Part shown: in pieces, positions 11,119 through 22,589 of the stretch
How the letters are laid out: every line of letters starts with the position of its first letter
How positions within the stretch are numbered: position 1 is the stretch's first letter
Origin: Cystobasidiopsis lactophilus
Taxonomy: Eukaryota; Basidiomycota; Agaricostilbomycetes; Agaricostilbales; Chionosphaeraceae
Direction of reading: 5' to 3'
NCBI GenBank assembly: GCA_001599975.1
Contig: BCIO01000003.1
Span: 310,001-374,000, forward strand
DNA: 64,000 bases
Notes under the pieces: model-generated
Databases searched by the model: none
Told to the model about the DNA's origin: nothing
The model's input: only the letters and a program-made list of their open reading frames with translations
Program-made: the position numbers and the translations under genes

Positions 11119-12653
11119 ATGGAGAGGGATACTGCTGCCTGGGATGTGCCCGACCAAGGTAACAATGGTCTTGGATGCACTCCAAGCGAGCAGACCTGAC
11201 CCAGCGCACAGAATATGTCAACTTCTTGTCGGACAAAGCATTGATTCGCGATCTGCTCAAAGGCAGCGTCCAAAACATGCGCAACAACTTCAACACTATC
11301 AGAGCTGCATCGAAGCCTCCTGTTTTGGATACGACCGGCCTCGAAGTCAAGAATGTTGAAGTGCCAGGCAAAGGCGGCCATACATTTCCCTCTCGGTTGT
11401 ATCTTCCCACCGCCTCGTCTGGACAGCCTCTGCCATTGCTGGTTGTGTAGGTGGACATGTTTTGATATGTATCCGAGCATGCCTCATCCGCTATCTATCA
11501 GTTATCATGGCGGTAAGCTTGAGCGAGCCAGCATTGCCTCTTCTTCGCGACAGTCTGACTCTGGGGTCTGGGTGTTCAGGTGGTTGGTGCCTCGGTGAGC
11601 GGATCCAGAATTTCAATTAAATTGGAACGGGCGCTGAGATGACATGCCAGGTGACCTTGAGAACGAGCACCCGAACTGCGTCAGCTGGGCTAAGAACCTG
11701 AACGCCATCGTGCTCAATGTTGACTATCGCTTGTGAGTTGTCAGGACAGGATGCCACCGGAAGCAGATCTCAGCGGCCTACAGAGCCCCTGAGCACAAGT
11801 ATCCGGCTGCCATTGAGGATGCCGAATCCGCGCTGGACTGGGTGAGCTCTCATCACCCACGGCGGGCTTCGAACCGTGCTTAAACGGAGTCGGTCAAGAT
11901 CCTTTCGCAAGCAAAAGACCTGTCGATCGACACCAACAAAGTGTACCTCTACGGCAACAGTGCCGGGGCTAATCTGGCCTCCATCGTCGCTCAATCCGCC
12001 CGCGACCGAGGCATTAAATTGGCCGGCCAGTTCTTCCGCATCCCAACTCTGTGCCATTATGCTGCATTCCCGTCAGAGTACCCCAACGACGCCATCAAGA
12101 CCTGGAACGAAGCCGACCTCCTGGACGCTCAGTCCATGGTCGACTTCACCGGGGGCTATCTGTCAGAGGGTGACGACCCCAAAGACATCCGTATCTCCCC
12201 TCTGCTTGGAAACGTAAAGGGTCTACCTCCAGCCTATTTCCAACTCGCGGGTGCCGATCGTAGGCGGTTGCGCTCTACCTCTCGACGAAAACCGGTTTGA
12301 CATGTTTGGGTACAGCTCTGCGCGATGAAGGCTGGGCATACTACAAGAAGCTTCAAGCTGCCGGGTCTGTGCTCCCGGAATTAAGCGTTTCATGATTAAA
12401 GCTCAATATCGTGGCCACAGTGTTCCCGTAGAGATCGATGTCTATCCTGGCGTACCGCACGGCTTCAACATCCTGCCATTGAAGGCTGGTTTGAAGTAAG
12501 TAGCTCAAATGAAGTTGACCAGAGTCGTGATCCTAATTGGTTGCTCTAGGTCTGGCGAGGTGAACAGCCCTTCCCGATTGCTCAGCTCTCACTAATTCTC
12601 ACACTTTACAGGACATGATGGTCGTCGCCAAGAAGTGGATTGCACAAAACTAG
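11119..12653 (+). CDS. Alpha/beta hydrolase, HSL-type esterase
   Basis: Carboxylesterase or lipase of the hormone-sensitive-lipase family. An intron splits the oxyanion motif HGGG (YHGG at about 11510, GWCLG at about 11580). Next come LNVDYRL and APEHKYPAAIEDAE (about 11780-11830), the nucleophile elbow YGNSAGANLA (about 11950), an acid residue in the AGAD...LRDEGW region, and the catalytic His in GVPHGFNILP (about 12460). It ends KKWIAQN, stop at 12651. GNSAG replaces the usual GDSAG. The start is uncertain: the ATG at 11119 has a strong context (CCACCATGG) but needs a 35-nt intron, whereas the ATG at 11175 needs none. No signal peptide is seen. In the block it could release alcohols from esters for the adjacent dehydrogenases; that is inference. 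Confidence 0.82.
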
Positions 12654-12765
12654 ATGCGTGAATGTAGAAACTACAAGAGTGCATATATTCTAGTATTCGG
12701 CAATAAAGACGCTGAAGCAAGAGAACGTTAGAATTGGAAGTTCGCTCAGCAAGGAAATCGAAAGC

Positions 12766-14900
12766 TTACGCAGCGGCACCCATGCCCATGCTGAATACCT
12801 TTGTCAGCATGAATGCAACAGAGCGAACGGAAAAGACCTCACCCAATACACATTGAGGTGACCAACACGCGCCCCTTTCGCCGGCGGAGCTCGGCAAGAC
12901 CAGTGGCGACTTGTCTTGCGCCAGTAGCGCCGTATGGGTGACCGAGAGCGATAGCGCCGCCTGTGAATCTCTATTGGCCACAGTAACAAGGCAGACCATC
13001 AATGATGCGCTCACCATTAACGTTGACCTTTTCAAGGTCCAGGCCGAGTTTTTCGACGCAGTAGACGTACATCGAAGAGAATGCCTCGTTGATTTCGAAA
13101 AGATCCACGTCGGAAATCTTCAAGCCGGTGCGCTCCAGCTTAGATTTGGGATTAGTTGCGTCCCGGACCTCATTGACTCGAGATCACTTACGACCTTGGG
13201 AATCGCAATGGTCGGACCTACGGCGACGTGAGCATCCGGAACCGAAGGGCACAAAGAAATAAGCACAAACCGATGCCCATGATCCTGGGGTCTAAACCAG
13301 AAACATTAGTGGCCACATGCTTGGCCAAAATTTGTACACCAAGGGCCTCCCTATTTGTTGGGATCAGCAAAGCACGGCAGTGTTCGAGGAGTAACGAACG
13401 CTTTGGATCTCTGCCAAAACAAGTAAGCAACGGTCAAAGCCGCATAAGGAGTGGAATGCTCTCACCCTCATCATAAGGACAACAGCAGCACCATCGGTAA
13501 GCTGAGAGGAGTTTCCACCAGTGGACTGAGCAGGAGCCCATTGGGGGAAAGCTGGCTTGACTTTGGCGAGAGCGGCGGCGGTGGTGCCCTTGCGCAAGCC
13601 ATCATCTTCTGTGACGATGACCCTCTTGCGAAGCTTCAAGTCGCCACTCTTGGCATCGGCGGCAGCGTATTGCAAAGCTTCCACCGGAAGCTGCCGTAAA
13701 AATGAGACCGCCGCAAGGGCACTGTAAATCCGGAGAGCGCACAATCTCTTCCCTGAAAAGGCCCGAGGAGTGGGCACGCTCAGCACGCTGGTGTGACTTG
13801 GCGGCAAACTCGTCCATGCGCTCTCTGGAAATGTTGAAGTCGCCAGCCACATTTTCCGATGTCCAACCCTAGACGACACCGCAGTCGTTAGCTCGAGGTC
13901 CCCGTTTTGATAAGCAACGGCCTTACCATGGGCACTGTTTCATTATCTGGTCAGTAGCGCTCGATACAGGGAGATGTGGATTGGCTCACTGATGCAGTCC
14001 TTGCCAACGGGGTGGCACATAATGTCGTTGCTCAAGCCATCGGTCACTTCCCAGCCGGTGGCAGACAGGTTCTCGACGCCCATAGCCAGACCGCAGCTGT
14101 GGGTAGCAAAATGAATACAAGAAATACAGAAGTCGCACAGAAAGCACGCACTCAATCTCGCGATTTCGAATCTGGTTGGCAACGACGGAGACAGCCATGA
14201 GGCCGCTCGAGCAGAAGCGGTTGATACATTGGACAGGTGTGGTCACAGCTGCCGTGTAGGTGTCAGCAAACCGACTTTGCAACAAAGTGCATCGGATACT
14301 CACGAAAGCCGGCGGTGATCGCTGCCGCGCGAGCTGCATTCGGATAAGGTCAACAAAGAAGTCCTGCATGGGAGTCGAGGAGACCTACCAAAGCCCTCAT
14401 TATCTGAGAGAGTAGGCAATTATTGGGGGTGGACTTGGAAAGAGATCTCAAGAATGGGCAAACCTGGTCCCTGAACGACGCCGACGGTGATGTCTTCGAC
14501 AGTAGCGGGCTGCACGCCGGAGGGCAGGTTTTCTACTGCGGCCTTGAGCATCGAAGTCATCAACTCGTCCATGCCTGCTTTCTTAGTCAGACTTTCTCGC
14601 TTTTGCGGTTGTCGGAGGTTCAGAACTTGCGCATGTCCTTGTAGCCACCCTTGAGGTATTTGCCTGGGGGCCGTCGTCGGTCAAAGCTCATGGAACTCGA
14701 GAGGCTAAGGCACATACAGAGAGGCGCGCGTTTGGCCATGACAACGACAACTGCTCGGAATGTCAATCGATCTTTGCCACTTCGAACCGAGAGGGGAGGG
14801 AAGGCTTGCCATCGTCGGGATGCTTGCCAAACGTCGCGGAGTTCTGGCCTCCGGTGACATGGGATAAAACAGAGCTCAAACGTGAAGCAACAGCGGACAT
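12766..14900 (-). CDS. POT1: 3-ketoacyl-CoA thiolase, peroxisomal
   Basis: Thiolase of beta-oxidation; it can also cleave acetoacetyl-CoA to acetyl-CoA. ATG at 14900 gives [20 protein letters not shown]-x5-HV nearly matches the PTS2 peroxisome signal (R-L-x5-H-L/A), placed as in yeast Pot1. The nucleophile Cys lies in [10 protein letters not shown] (about 14200). [17 protein letters not shown] and [19 protein letters not shown] (about 13740-13850) are thiolase-typical. The spliced end reads VNVNGG then [15 protein letters not shown], and MCIG...MGMGAAA, with the second catalytic Cys and His. Many short introns. It is convergent with the esterase gene, and its 5' end lies 192 bp from the stop of the zinc ADH gene at 15093-16550. 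Strong call. Confidence 0.92.
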
Positions 14901-15092
14901 GATGGGTGGTGGCTGAAGGAGGACTTGGCGGTGCCGCTTTTGCCTTCGGGACCAACCGCGTCTGGATTTTTTCTGGGGATCGCTTTGTAAGCATTGCAGG
15001 TTTAGGCTGAATTTAGAAGCCACGGTCAAGGGCGCACAGTGCGTCGCCTTAAGCATTGTTAAGCAAGCATGTTACACGAATTGGATGGCCGG

Positions 15093-16550
15093 TTACTCGA
15101 ACTTGATGACAACCCGTCCGGTGATTTGCCCCTTGTGCAGCCTGTCCAATTGCTCCAGCATATTCTCGAAGGGAAAGACCGTCACGGAGGGGTCAACTCG
15201 GCCCTTAACGCCACCGCAATGAGCCAAGAGCAACGAAGGAAGGAGCGACGCCACTTACAGACGCAGCGATCTTGAGGGCTTCGTCGGTCTCCTTCCAGTT
15301 GGCGACCAAAGTACCTCGAATGGTGAGCGATTTGGACACGCTAAATCTTCGATGAGATGCAGCTTGGGAGGCAGAGCATGCCACTCACTATACGATGGGG
15401 TCGGCACCAAGCACGAGCTGGCCCTTGGGCGGCAGACCGACAATAACGAGCGTTCCTCCAGGTCGCAGCAGATCCGACCAGCCGTTGTAAGCTGCTTTTG
15501 TGCCGCCAGTGATGACAGCTCCGTGGGCGCCACCGTCGGTGATCTTCTTGACCTCGGCCGGGATGTCCGCGCATGCCCTGAAGTCGATGAAGGCATCGGC
15601 TTTGAGTGTTTCGAGGCAGAGTTTGCGCTTGTCCGCTCCAGTATCGATAGCGATCACTTGAATACCGGCGGCCAGGGCGTACTGCACGCAGAGGGAGCCA
15701 ACGCCTCCACCCGCGCCGGGCACGACGAGCCACTGCCCAATTTTGACATCAGACCGATTGACGGCCCTGTAAACAGTAGCACCAGCGCATAGAAGAGGCG
15801 CCGCTTTAGCACTGTCGAGGCCCTTCGGAATTCTCGATGCGTATTTTCTGCGACCAAGCTCAACATCTTCCTTTGAGCCAGCAGGCTATCGGACCTACGC
15901 GGGCTGCACGATGTACTGGCAATGTGTGCCATTCTCGACATAAGCAGACATTCTCCGCTGAGTAGAGAATTAGAATTGTAAACGGCGGCGCAAGGGCAAG
16001 GAACCCACCTTTGCACAGTTCAGCTCCAACCCTGACACGCAGAACTCGCAATAGCCGCAGCACTCCTTGCAAGGCTTGACGCCCGCCAAGTCGCCTAGCT
16101 CCCATCCTTCAACTAGATCGCCCATAGCGACAACTTCGCCCACTCCTTCATGGCCAACACAGCTATGAGAGCCCGAGCTTGAGCTTCCCTTTTTATTGTG
16201 AAGGGACATTTGCTGGCAGCTTACTCGGACTGAGAACCCAGACCCAAATCGCCTGCAGAGAGCAAAGGTCAGAGACTTTGATGCACTTGAGGGCGGGAGG
16301 GCTTACCAATGAGATGGTGGATGTCAGATTGGCAAAGGCCTGGACGGGCCGCAATCAGAACCGGACGGGCTATGTACCAGCAAGTGAACAAAGAGTAGTC
16401 ACCAGTGTGGGTCAACTTCAACAGCAATTCATTGGGCGCAACTTCGGGCACAGGGTAGTCGTATCGAAGGGCCAATTTAAATCCCTCTCCACGTTCGATA
16501 GCAACACAGGCACGGCCAACTTTGGGCAGGTTTCCGATGGAGCGAGTCAT
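15093..16550 (-). CDS. Zinc alcohol dehydrogenase (ADH1-like, MDR family)
   Basis: NAD-dependent, zinc-binding medium-chain alcohol dehydrogenase. ATG at 16550 gives MTRSIGNLPKVGRACVAIE. PVPEVAPNELLLKLTHTG is followed by LCQSDIHHLIG, which carries the catalytic-zinc Cys. CVGHEGVGEVVAMGD holds the GHE motif. Structural-zinc cysteines lie in CKECCGYCEFCVSGLELNC (about 16020-16090). The Rossmann motif is GAGGGVGSL (about 15700). It ends QITGRVVIKFE, stop at 15093. It resembles fermentative or propanol-preferring ADH with the usual fold order; several introns. It is divergent from 3-hydroxyisobutyrate dehydrogenase, 201 bp between ATGs. The substrate alcohol cannot be read from sequence. Confidence 0.88.
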
Positions 16551-16751
16551 GAAAGGCAGGCAGAGAGCAAAGAATGTGGTTGTTGCTTGTAAACGCCTTC
16601 TTCAAAGAGCGTCGCAGAAGACCTGCGGCACGGTTAACCAGACCTCCTGCTTGCCATTTCCACCACGATTTGGGGCCCCGGGTTCCCTGAAGCGAGGTTC
16701 CCGCAGCGCGTCGGCCAAAGCAGGAGCCAAACTTTGCTGGCTTGGACAACG
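16551..16751. promoter_or_regulatory. Short shared promoter, zinc ADH / HIBADH
   Basis: Start codons at 16550 (minus) and 16752 (plus) are separated by 201 bp. This repeats the arrangement at 9542-9736 and suggests paired control of the two dehydrogenases. No clear palindromic operator was found. Confidence 0.55.
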
Positions 16752-18164
16752 ATGCTGCAGCTTTCTGTTCGTGTTTCTCAGCGCTCTTTCAAGAGAGGTT
16801 TGGCCACCGCGGCCAGCCGGCCAACGAGCTATGGCTTTCTGGGGCTCGGCGCCATGGGGTATGCAAAACGAGCTTCAAAGTGCTGTTGGATAAATCTGAC
16901 AGCATTGTGCGGCAGCGGCCCTATGTTGAACAACCTGACAGTGAAGGCATTGAAGGCGGGAGGCAGCCAGGTCATTGCATATGACATTAGCAAGAGCGCT
17001 TTGGAGGCATGGAAGAAAGAGCGGGTCACTGCGGATGGCATCAACCCTGAGCAGCTCATCCTGGCTTCTTGTGGGTTGCTCACATGGACTCTCAGCGATC
17101 TCAAACTGATCCTTCTCATTCAGCCCCGGCGTGAGGCTTCCGCTTTTTGGAGTGTGGCGAACAGCAAATTGATCGCGATGTTTGATCAGGGAGGTTTCGG
17201 AGAAGGCGCAAACGATTGTGACCATGCTTCCCGCTTCTCCTCAAGTTCGGTACGCTATTTAACAGATGACGGAAGCTGCATACTAAAAGGAATGCTCCAG
17301 GGACGTCTACCTCAACGCGTCGACCGGTCTGCTTCACGGCATGGCTGGCCTCACGCCCGCTGACAGGAGTGCATCCTTGTTCATTGACTGCACGAGTAGG
17401 TTATAGTGCCTTCTTTCTCTACTCAAGAGCTCAAGGGAACTTGCAGCTGCGGATCAGGCCGCGTCCATTGAAGTTTCGGAGCAAGTGGCGGGTGTCGGAG
17501 CCTCCATGATCGACGCTCCGGTGTCTGGCGGAACAATCGCAGCTACTGCTGGAACTCTCAGCTTTATGTGCGGTGGCAAGAAGGAGGCTTTCGACCGCGC
17601 AAAGCCCGTCCTCGAATTTCTCGGCAAGAAGATTGTCTATGCCGGCAAAAACGGCAATGGTCTGGCGGCCAAGATTGCGAACAAGTACGGACTCGTCTAG
17701 TACTTTCCAAGGAAGTGCTGACTGGCTTGATTAGCTTGCTGCTCGGCATCTCAATGCTCGGCACGGCGGAAGCAATGCTCCTTGGCATCAAGCTTGGCCT
17801 GGAGCCCAAGATGCTTGCCGAGATCATCAATTCCGCTACCGGACGATGCTGGTCTTCAGAAATTAACAACCCTGCCCCCGCATCTCTGGAGAAGGGGAGC
17901 CCTGCCGATCGCAACTACAGCGGAGGGTGAGTTCTTTCACCGTCCACTTGGGGCCTCACCTAACGAGCCCTCTACAGCTTCCAAGTGAAGCTGATGGCCA
18001 AGGACTTGAGGCTGGCGTTGACTGCCGCGCAGCTCTCCGATACCCAGCTGATTGCGGGCAAGGCCACCGCCGACCTCTACAACTCCCTTGAGAAGAGCAA
18101 CGAGTACGCCGGCAAGGACTTCTCCAGCGTCTACCAGTACTTGGCAAGGAACAGTGGAGCATAG
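16752..18164 (+). CDS. 3-hydroxyisobutyrate dehydrogenase, mitochondrial
   Basis: NAD-dependent oxidation of 3-hydroxyisobutyrate to methylmalonate semialdehyde in valine breakdown. ATG at 16752 gives a presequence MLQLSVRVSQRSFKRGLATA. The nucleotide-binding GFLGLGAMG follows, then LTVKALKAGGSQVIAYDIS. The substrate loop is DAPVSGGTIAATAGTLSF (about 17510-17565) and the catalytic Lys lies in GKNGNGLAAKIAN (about 17645-17685). NNPAPASLEKGSPADRNYSG and FQVKLMAKDLRLAL follow. The end is YQYLARNSGA, stop at 18162. The motif order and the R-NYSGGF block are classic for HIBADH. Several short introns. It shares its promoter with the zinc ADH gene on the other strand. Strong call. Confidence 0.93.
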
Positions 18165-18337
18165 GACCCTCGATCGATTAGCCACTTTATCCAGTCACTC
18201 ATATTTCCTGCATTCACCCCTGACTTTGAGCTCTCAAGGCGTGAGCACTGTCTAATGTTTTCAAGTTCATGTTGCTTAACGCGATGAGGGTATTACAAAT
18301 GTTGTCAAAACGCAGGGCGATATAACCCCCAGCCAGA

Positions 18338-20395
18338 CTATCTGCCGTCCTTCTTGAGACTGCAGAAAGCGTCAGAGTTGCCCTAGCATGTGTTCTGGCA
18401 CACTCACCAAATGAACACAGACTTGATCTCAGTGTAAGGATCAAGCATGTTTGGTCCGAGCTCTGAAAAGAAGATCAGGAACGATCAAATGAAAGGCAAA
18501 AGATGAAAAGAAAAAAAAAACCAACCGCGACCGATACCAGAAGCCTTAGCTCCACCAAATGGCCTTCACAAACACATTCAATAACTGTGAGAGCGTCAAT
18601 AAGCAGAGAAGGCCTACATATCGAAAGCCACGGCGTTGAGAGTGTTGACCGAGACGTTGCCGGCTTCGATCTGCAAAGCGACGCGCATGGCTCTGTTGAT
18701 GTCCTGGGTGTACAAGCTCGACGACAAGCCGTATTCGCTGCAGGAGAGACGTTAGAGTTTAGGAAAGCAGCAAAAATCAAAGAGGTCCTCACGTGTCATT
18801 GGCCCTCTGGATCGCCTCCTCTTCGGTATCGAAAGTGTGCACAACGCTGACTGGGCCGAAAACCTCTTCACGGCTCACACGATCAGTCTCCTTGACGTTG
18901 GTGAAGACTGCAGCAACGCAATAATTTAGCCGGGCAATTGGCCCAGGGCGTCTGAACGACTGACCTGTTGGCTCAATGAAGTAGCCCTTGGTGCCGAAGC
19001 GCTTGCCACCGATGACAGCCTTGGCTTGGGTGCCTTTGGCCTCCTCGATGAAGCCCATGACGGTTTCGAATTGTACCGAGTCGGCAACCGGGCCTTGAGT
19101 GGTCTCTGGCGAAGTCGGATCACCAAGAACCGCGAGCTTCTTGTACTCTGCAGTGTACAGGTCGATGAATTTGTCGGCAACGCTCTTTTGGACGTAGACA
19201 CGGCTCTGGGCGGCGCAGACTTGGCCGGAGTTGCGGAACATCGAAAACGCGCAGCCATTAGCGGCCTTGGTCAGGTCGGCATCTGCGCAATCAATGAGTA
19301 GAACCCCTGCTCGAATGAGGTGGCACAAACCTTCGAAGACAATGGCGGGAGACTTTCCACTGCCAGAAGGGGTTAGCCTACCAGTTCAGCCGCATGTGCT
19401 GAGAACACGAACCCGAGTTCAAGGGTGACGTTCTTGTGGTTGGAGTCGGCAGCAGCCTTGGAAATGGCACGACCAGTGCGTCCCGAACCAGTGAAGCTGT
19501 CGAGCTCTGGCATTCAATTGCTGCCTCGCGACCAGAAGGGCAAACGGCGCTCACCTGACTTTTCGGATTTTCATGTGGCGAGCGATGGCATCACCGCAAG
19601 GCATGCCCAAACCCGAGACGACGTTGATAACACCAGGGGCGAAGCCAATTTCCTTTGCCAGCTTGGCGATCAACAGGCCGGTCAACGGAGTCTTCTCGGA
19701 AGTCTTGACGACCACAGTGTTGCCCGCAGCCAGCGCGGGGCCGACCTTGAAGCCGAACATAGACGTCGGCACGTTCCAGGGGAGAATGCAGCCACTGCGC
19801 GGAACAAGGCAAAGTTCAGCATGAAATGGGGGCGGATCGTGGGGTCCTCACACAACGCCGAAAGGCTGGCGGACAGTGAAGTTGACGAATTCGGGTGTGT
19901 TGATGGACGAGTGGCCACCTTTGCTCAAGGTTAAGGCAGCAGCAAAGCGCACGGAACCGGTGAAGCCAGCAAGGTAGGCAGGGTAGACCTTCGAAGGGCT
20001 TTGGAAAGATCTGATGTGAGCCACCGAAACCGATCACCCAGGCTCCAAGGGTGCTTACACGCCCATAGACATGCCTTCCAGGCGGGCGAACTCTGCCACA
20101 TTGGCCTCGACAACGTCCGCAAGCTTATTCAGCAGCCTCGACTTTTCGGCGGCGTGGGTGGCGGCCCAAGCAGGCTGCGCCTTGAGGGCAGCCTCGACCT
20201 AGCGGGCAGAGTCAGCATGCTGCAGTCGTATCGAATGCTGGAGCTCCTTACAGCGGCATCGACGTCCTCAGCTTGCGCGGCGGCGATTTCGCCCACCAAC
20301 TCTTCGGTGGCAGGGTTGAAGAGCTTGAAAGTCTTGCCCGATTTGGCGGGGACAAACTCGTTGTTGATGAAGAGGTTGGTTTCGATAGCGGCCAT
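18338..20395 (-). CDS. NAD(P) aldehyde dehydrogenase
   Basis: Oxidises aldehydes to acids; class 1/2-like ALDH, probably cytosolic (no clear presequence). ATG at 20395 gives MAAIETNLFINNEFVPAKSG. Motifs in order: FKVGPALAAGNTVVVKTSEK (about 19700-19760), PGVINVVSGLG, FTGSGRTGRAI (about 19480), the catalytic Cys in NSGQVCAAQSRV (about 19200-19240), EVFGPVSVVHTF (about 18850) and EAGNVSVNTLNAVAFDM (about 18620). PFGGAKASGIGR and YTEIKSVFI close it. Splicing the last small intron gives an end CLKKDGR with stop at 18338; without it the frame stops after FIW. It lacks the ALDH6 features of methylmalonate semialdehyde dehydrogenase. It is convergent with HIBADH. Confidence 0.9.
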
Positions 20396-20589
20396 TTTCT
20401 TGATAAAGTGCTTGGTAGAGGAAAGAAACATGCAAGCGGAAAAGTCGGCGCGCTCTCAGCTTCGGCATCATCCGTGCGGGGTTGAATTTTGGAGACCCGC
20501 TTGACAGGCCGAGTCCACGTAAATTGCAAGGACGCTGCCGATAGCGTTTACAGAGAGGCAGTAATAATATGATTAGAAAGCGCGGCGGT

Positions 20590-22168
20590 TTATGCTTTGT
20601 CCTGGAAGACGGTCTTGCCGACTTGGCGTTTGTCGAAGCTGGTCGGTGCCATTTCAGCCTTTGCATTCGCCACACATCGCCGACAAGGAGCATCACTCAC
20701 AGGTCGTAGTATTCGGTCGCCGACTTGATAGAAACCGACTTCTCAACGAAATCTTGAACGAGGCCTTCCTTGACCAGCTTTCGGAGAAGCTCGAGGCACT
20801 CTTCGTGCAAATCAATCACCGACGTGCGGCCGAATTTGAGACTAAATTTGGTGTCAGGGCGTGGCAAATGAAACGATTGGGAGCTGCGCTTACACGACAT
20901 TCTTAAGGTAGAGCTGCAAGCCGTTGATCTTCAACTCTTGGGTATGCAGACCGCAGGAAGCGATTACGCCGCCAACGCGAACCAAGTCAAGTGCCATCTG
21001 TAATGCTTGAGGCGAGCCGACGATTTCACTTGGAGCATAGAGTGGCAAATCAGGCGGCCGTTTCATAGAGGATGGTTGGACGCATTGCGAACGCTTACAG
21101 AACAGCATCCGGCCCACGGCCATCAGTGGCAGCCTTAATGACTGACAGTGGGTCTTCAGAGAGGTTGACAGGGATGGCGCCGCACTTCTTAGCGTGCTCC
21201 AGTCGGTCCGGAACAGAGTCGATCACGTAGACCGTCTTGAAGAACTGCTTCGCGGCGAGCACGCCGCAGATGCCGACAGGTCCAGCGCCGAGAACAGCGA
21301 CTGTGAGGTCGAACTTCTTGGCTTCAGGCGGCAAGAAGGTGTAGGCGTGCTTCGCCACCGAGTAGCCCTGCGGAACAAAATAATATCAGCACACTTTCTG
21401 ACTGGTCGGCGAAGATGGATGTACAGTTGGCAAGATATCACCAACTACATCCAGTGTGAGCCTTTGGGAGAAGGTCGCTTGCGAGGAGCAGCTTACGGAG
21501 AATGAGCTCCTCATCCTTGAGATCATCCGGAGCATGGAAGAGGGTGCCATCTGCGAACCAGCATCAAGTTGAGATGACACCATGCGAACGGCAAGAAAGA
21601 AGCTTACCAGCCGTAGGGATTCGCGCGTAGTCGGCTTGGACGCCATCGAGACCCGGCGTGCCGAAGGTCTGGCACTTAGTGCAGCGGCAGGTCAGGCCTC
21701 TCTGGCAGAAGAAGCACTCCCTACAGGCTGTAGTGAACGCTGCCACCACCCGATCACCCTTCTTGAACTTGGTGACTGCCTCCCCGACCTCCTCGACGAT
21801 GCCAACCGCTTCATGGCCCAAGATGAAATCCCAGCTCGGGAAAGGCATCGCGCCATGGTAGATGTGAAGATCTGAACCTAGAATCAGTTATCTGAACGCA
21901 AAGGCCGAGGTGGCGACTGACCTGAGCCACAGAGAGCAGAGGTGGTGACCTGAAGGCGAGCTCATCAGGGGCGACTCGGTGATACGAAAAAGCCAAAGCT
22001 CACCTTGAGAATGACATCTGTGGGCTCCTTGATCACCGGCTTTGGACGTTCTTCGACCGCGACCTTGCTGTTGGCGTTTACGATGAGTTCCCGCAAGCGC
22101 TTTCATGCGCATGAACATGAGCCCTACTAAGGTCCTTTGGCCACGACAGCTCGCATCATCTCAGGCAT
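20590..22168 (-). CDS. Zinc-dependent dehydrogenase, FDH/threonine-dehydrogenase type MDR
   Basis: Medium-chain dehydrogenase close to the glutathione-independent formaldehyde or sorbitol/threonine dehydrogenase group. ATG at 22168 gives MPEMMRAVVAKGP. ERPKPVIKEPTDVILK and YHGAMPFPSWDFILGHEAVG follow (GHE motif). Zinc cysteines lie in CRECFFCQRGLTCRC (about 21690-21730), then FGTPGLDGVQADYARIP. The Rossmann motif is VLGAGPVGICG (about 21290), then VIDSVPDRLEHAKKCGA. It ends KRQVGKTVFQDKA, stop at 20590. Several introns. The gene is tandem with ALDH (194 bp), so alcohol to aldehyde to acid would be encoded side by side. It marks the right end of the catabolic block. Substrate unknown. Confidence 0.87.
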
Positions 22169-22589
22169 CTTGACTGTAAAACGTAGAGGACGCTGTGACA
22201 GCAGTTCAAAGGGCAAAAATCGCAGCGTGCTGGCTGGGAGAGGGGGGCCGCACCTGAGTTGCCGATCACGCCCGAGGTCCATTTCACGCGAGGTGCTGTG
22301 TCCAAGGGTGCATGCTGAGAGTGCTTGGGTGGGATTACAAGTGCAACAAAGGGTCAAAGGCTTGAACCCGAACACATTGGTGGCTAGAGAACAAGAAGAT
22401 TTCCAGCTCTTGAAGTGCGTTTGATTCCTCTTGCGCGCGCACGCCGGCGCGAAACACACACACAGTCAAAGGTCACAAAAAAGAAGCCGACAGATGAGGG
22501 CCACCTCGATGTTGGTGGCGAGAAGGGATGAAAGCACAACACTGTACTCTTGACAGGTGAGAGCGAAATGACGGCGGAAGTGGCGGGGG
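22169..22589. other. Intergenic, upstream of zinc dehydrogenase
   Basis: Holds the promoter of the zinc dehydrogenase (minus) and the 3' flank of the NMN adenylyltransferase gene. A CCGAGG hexamer sits near 22266. A short GC-rich and CA-rich stretch occurs at 22430-22470. No gene is seen. Confidence 0.5.
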
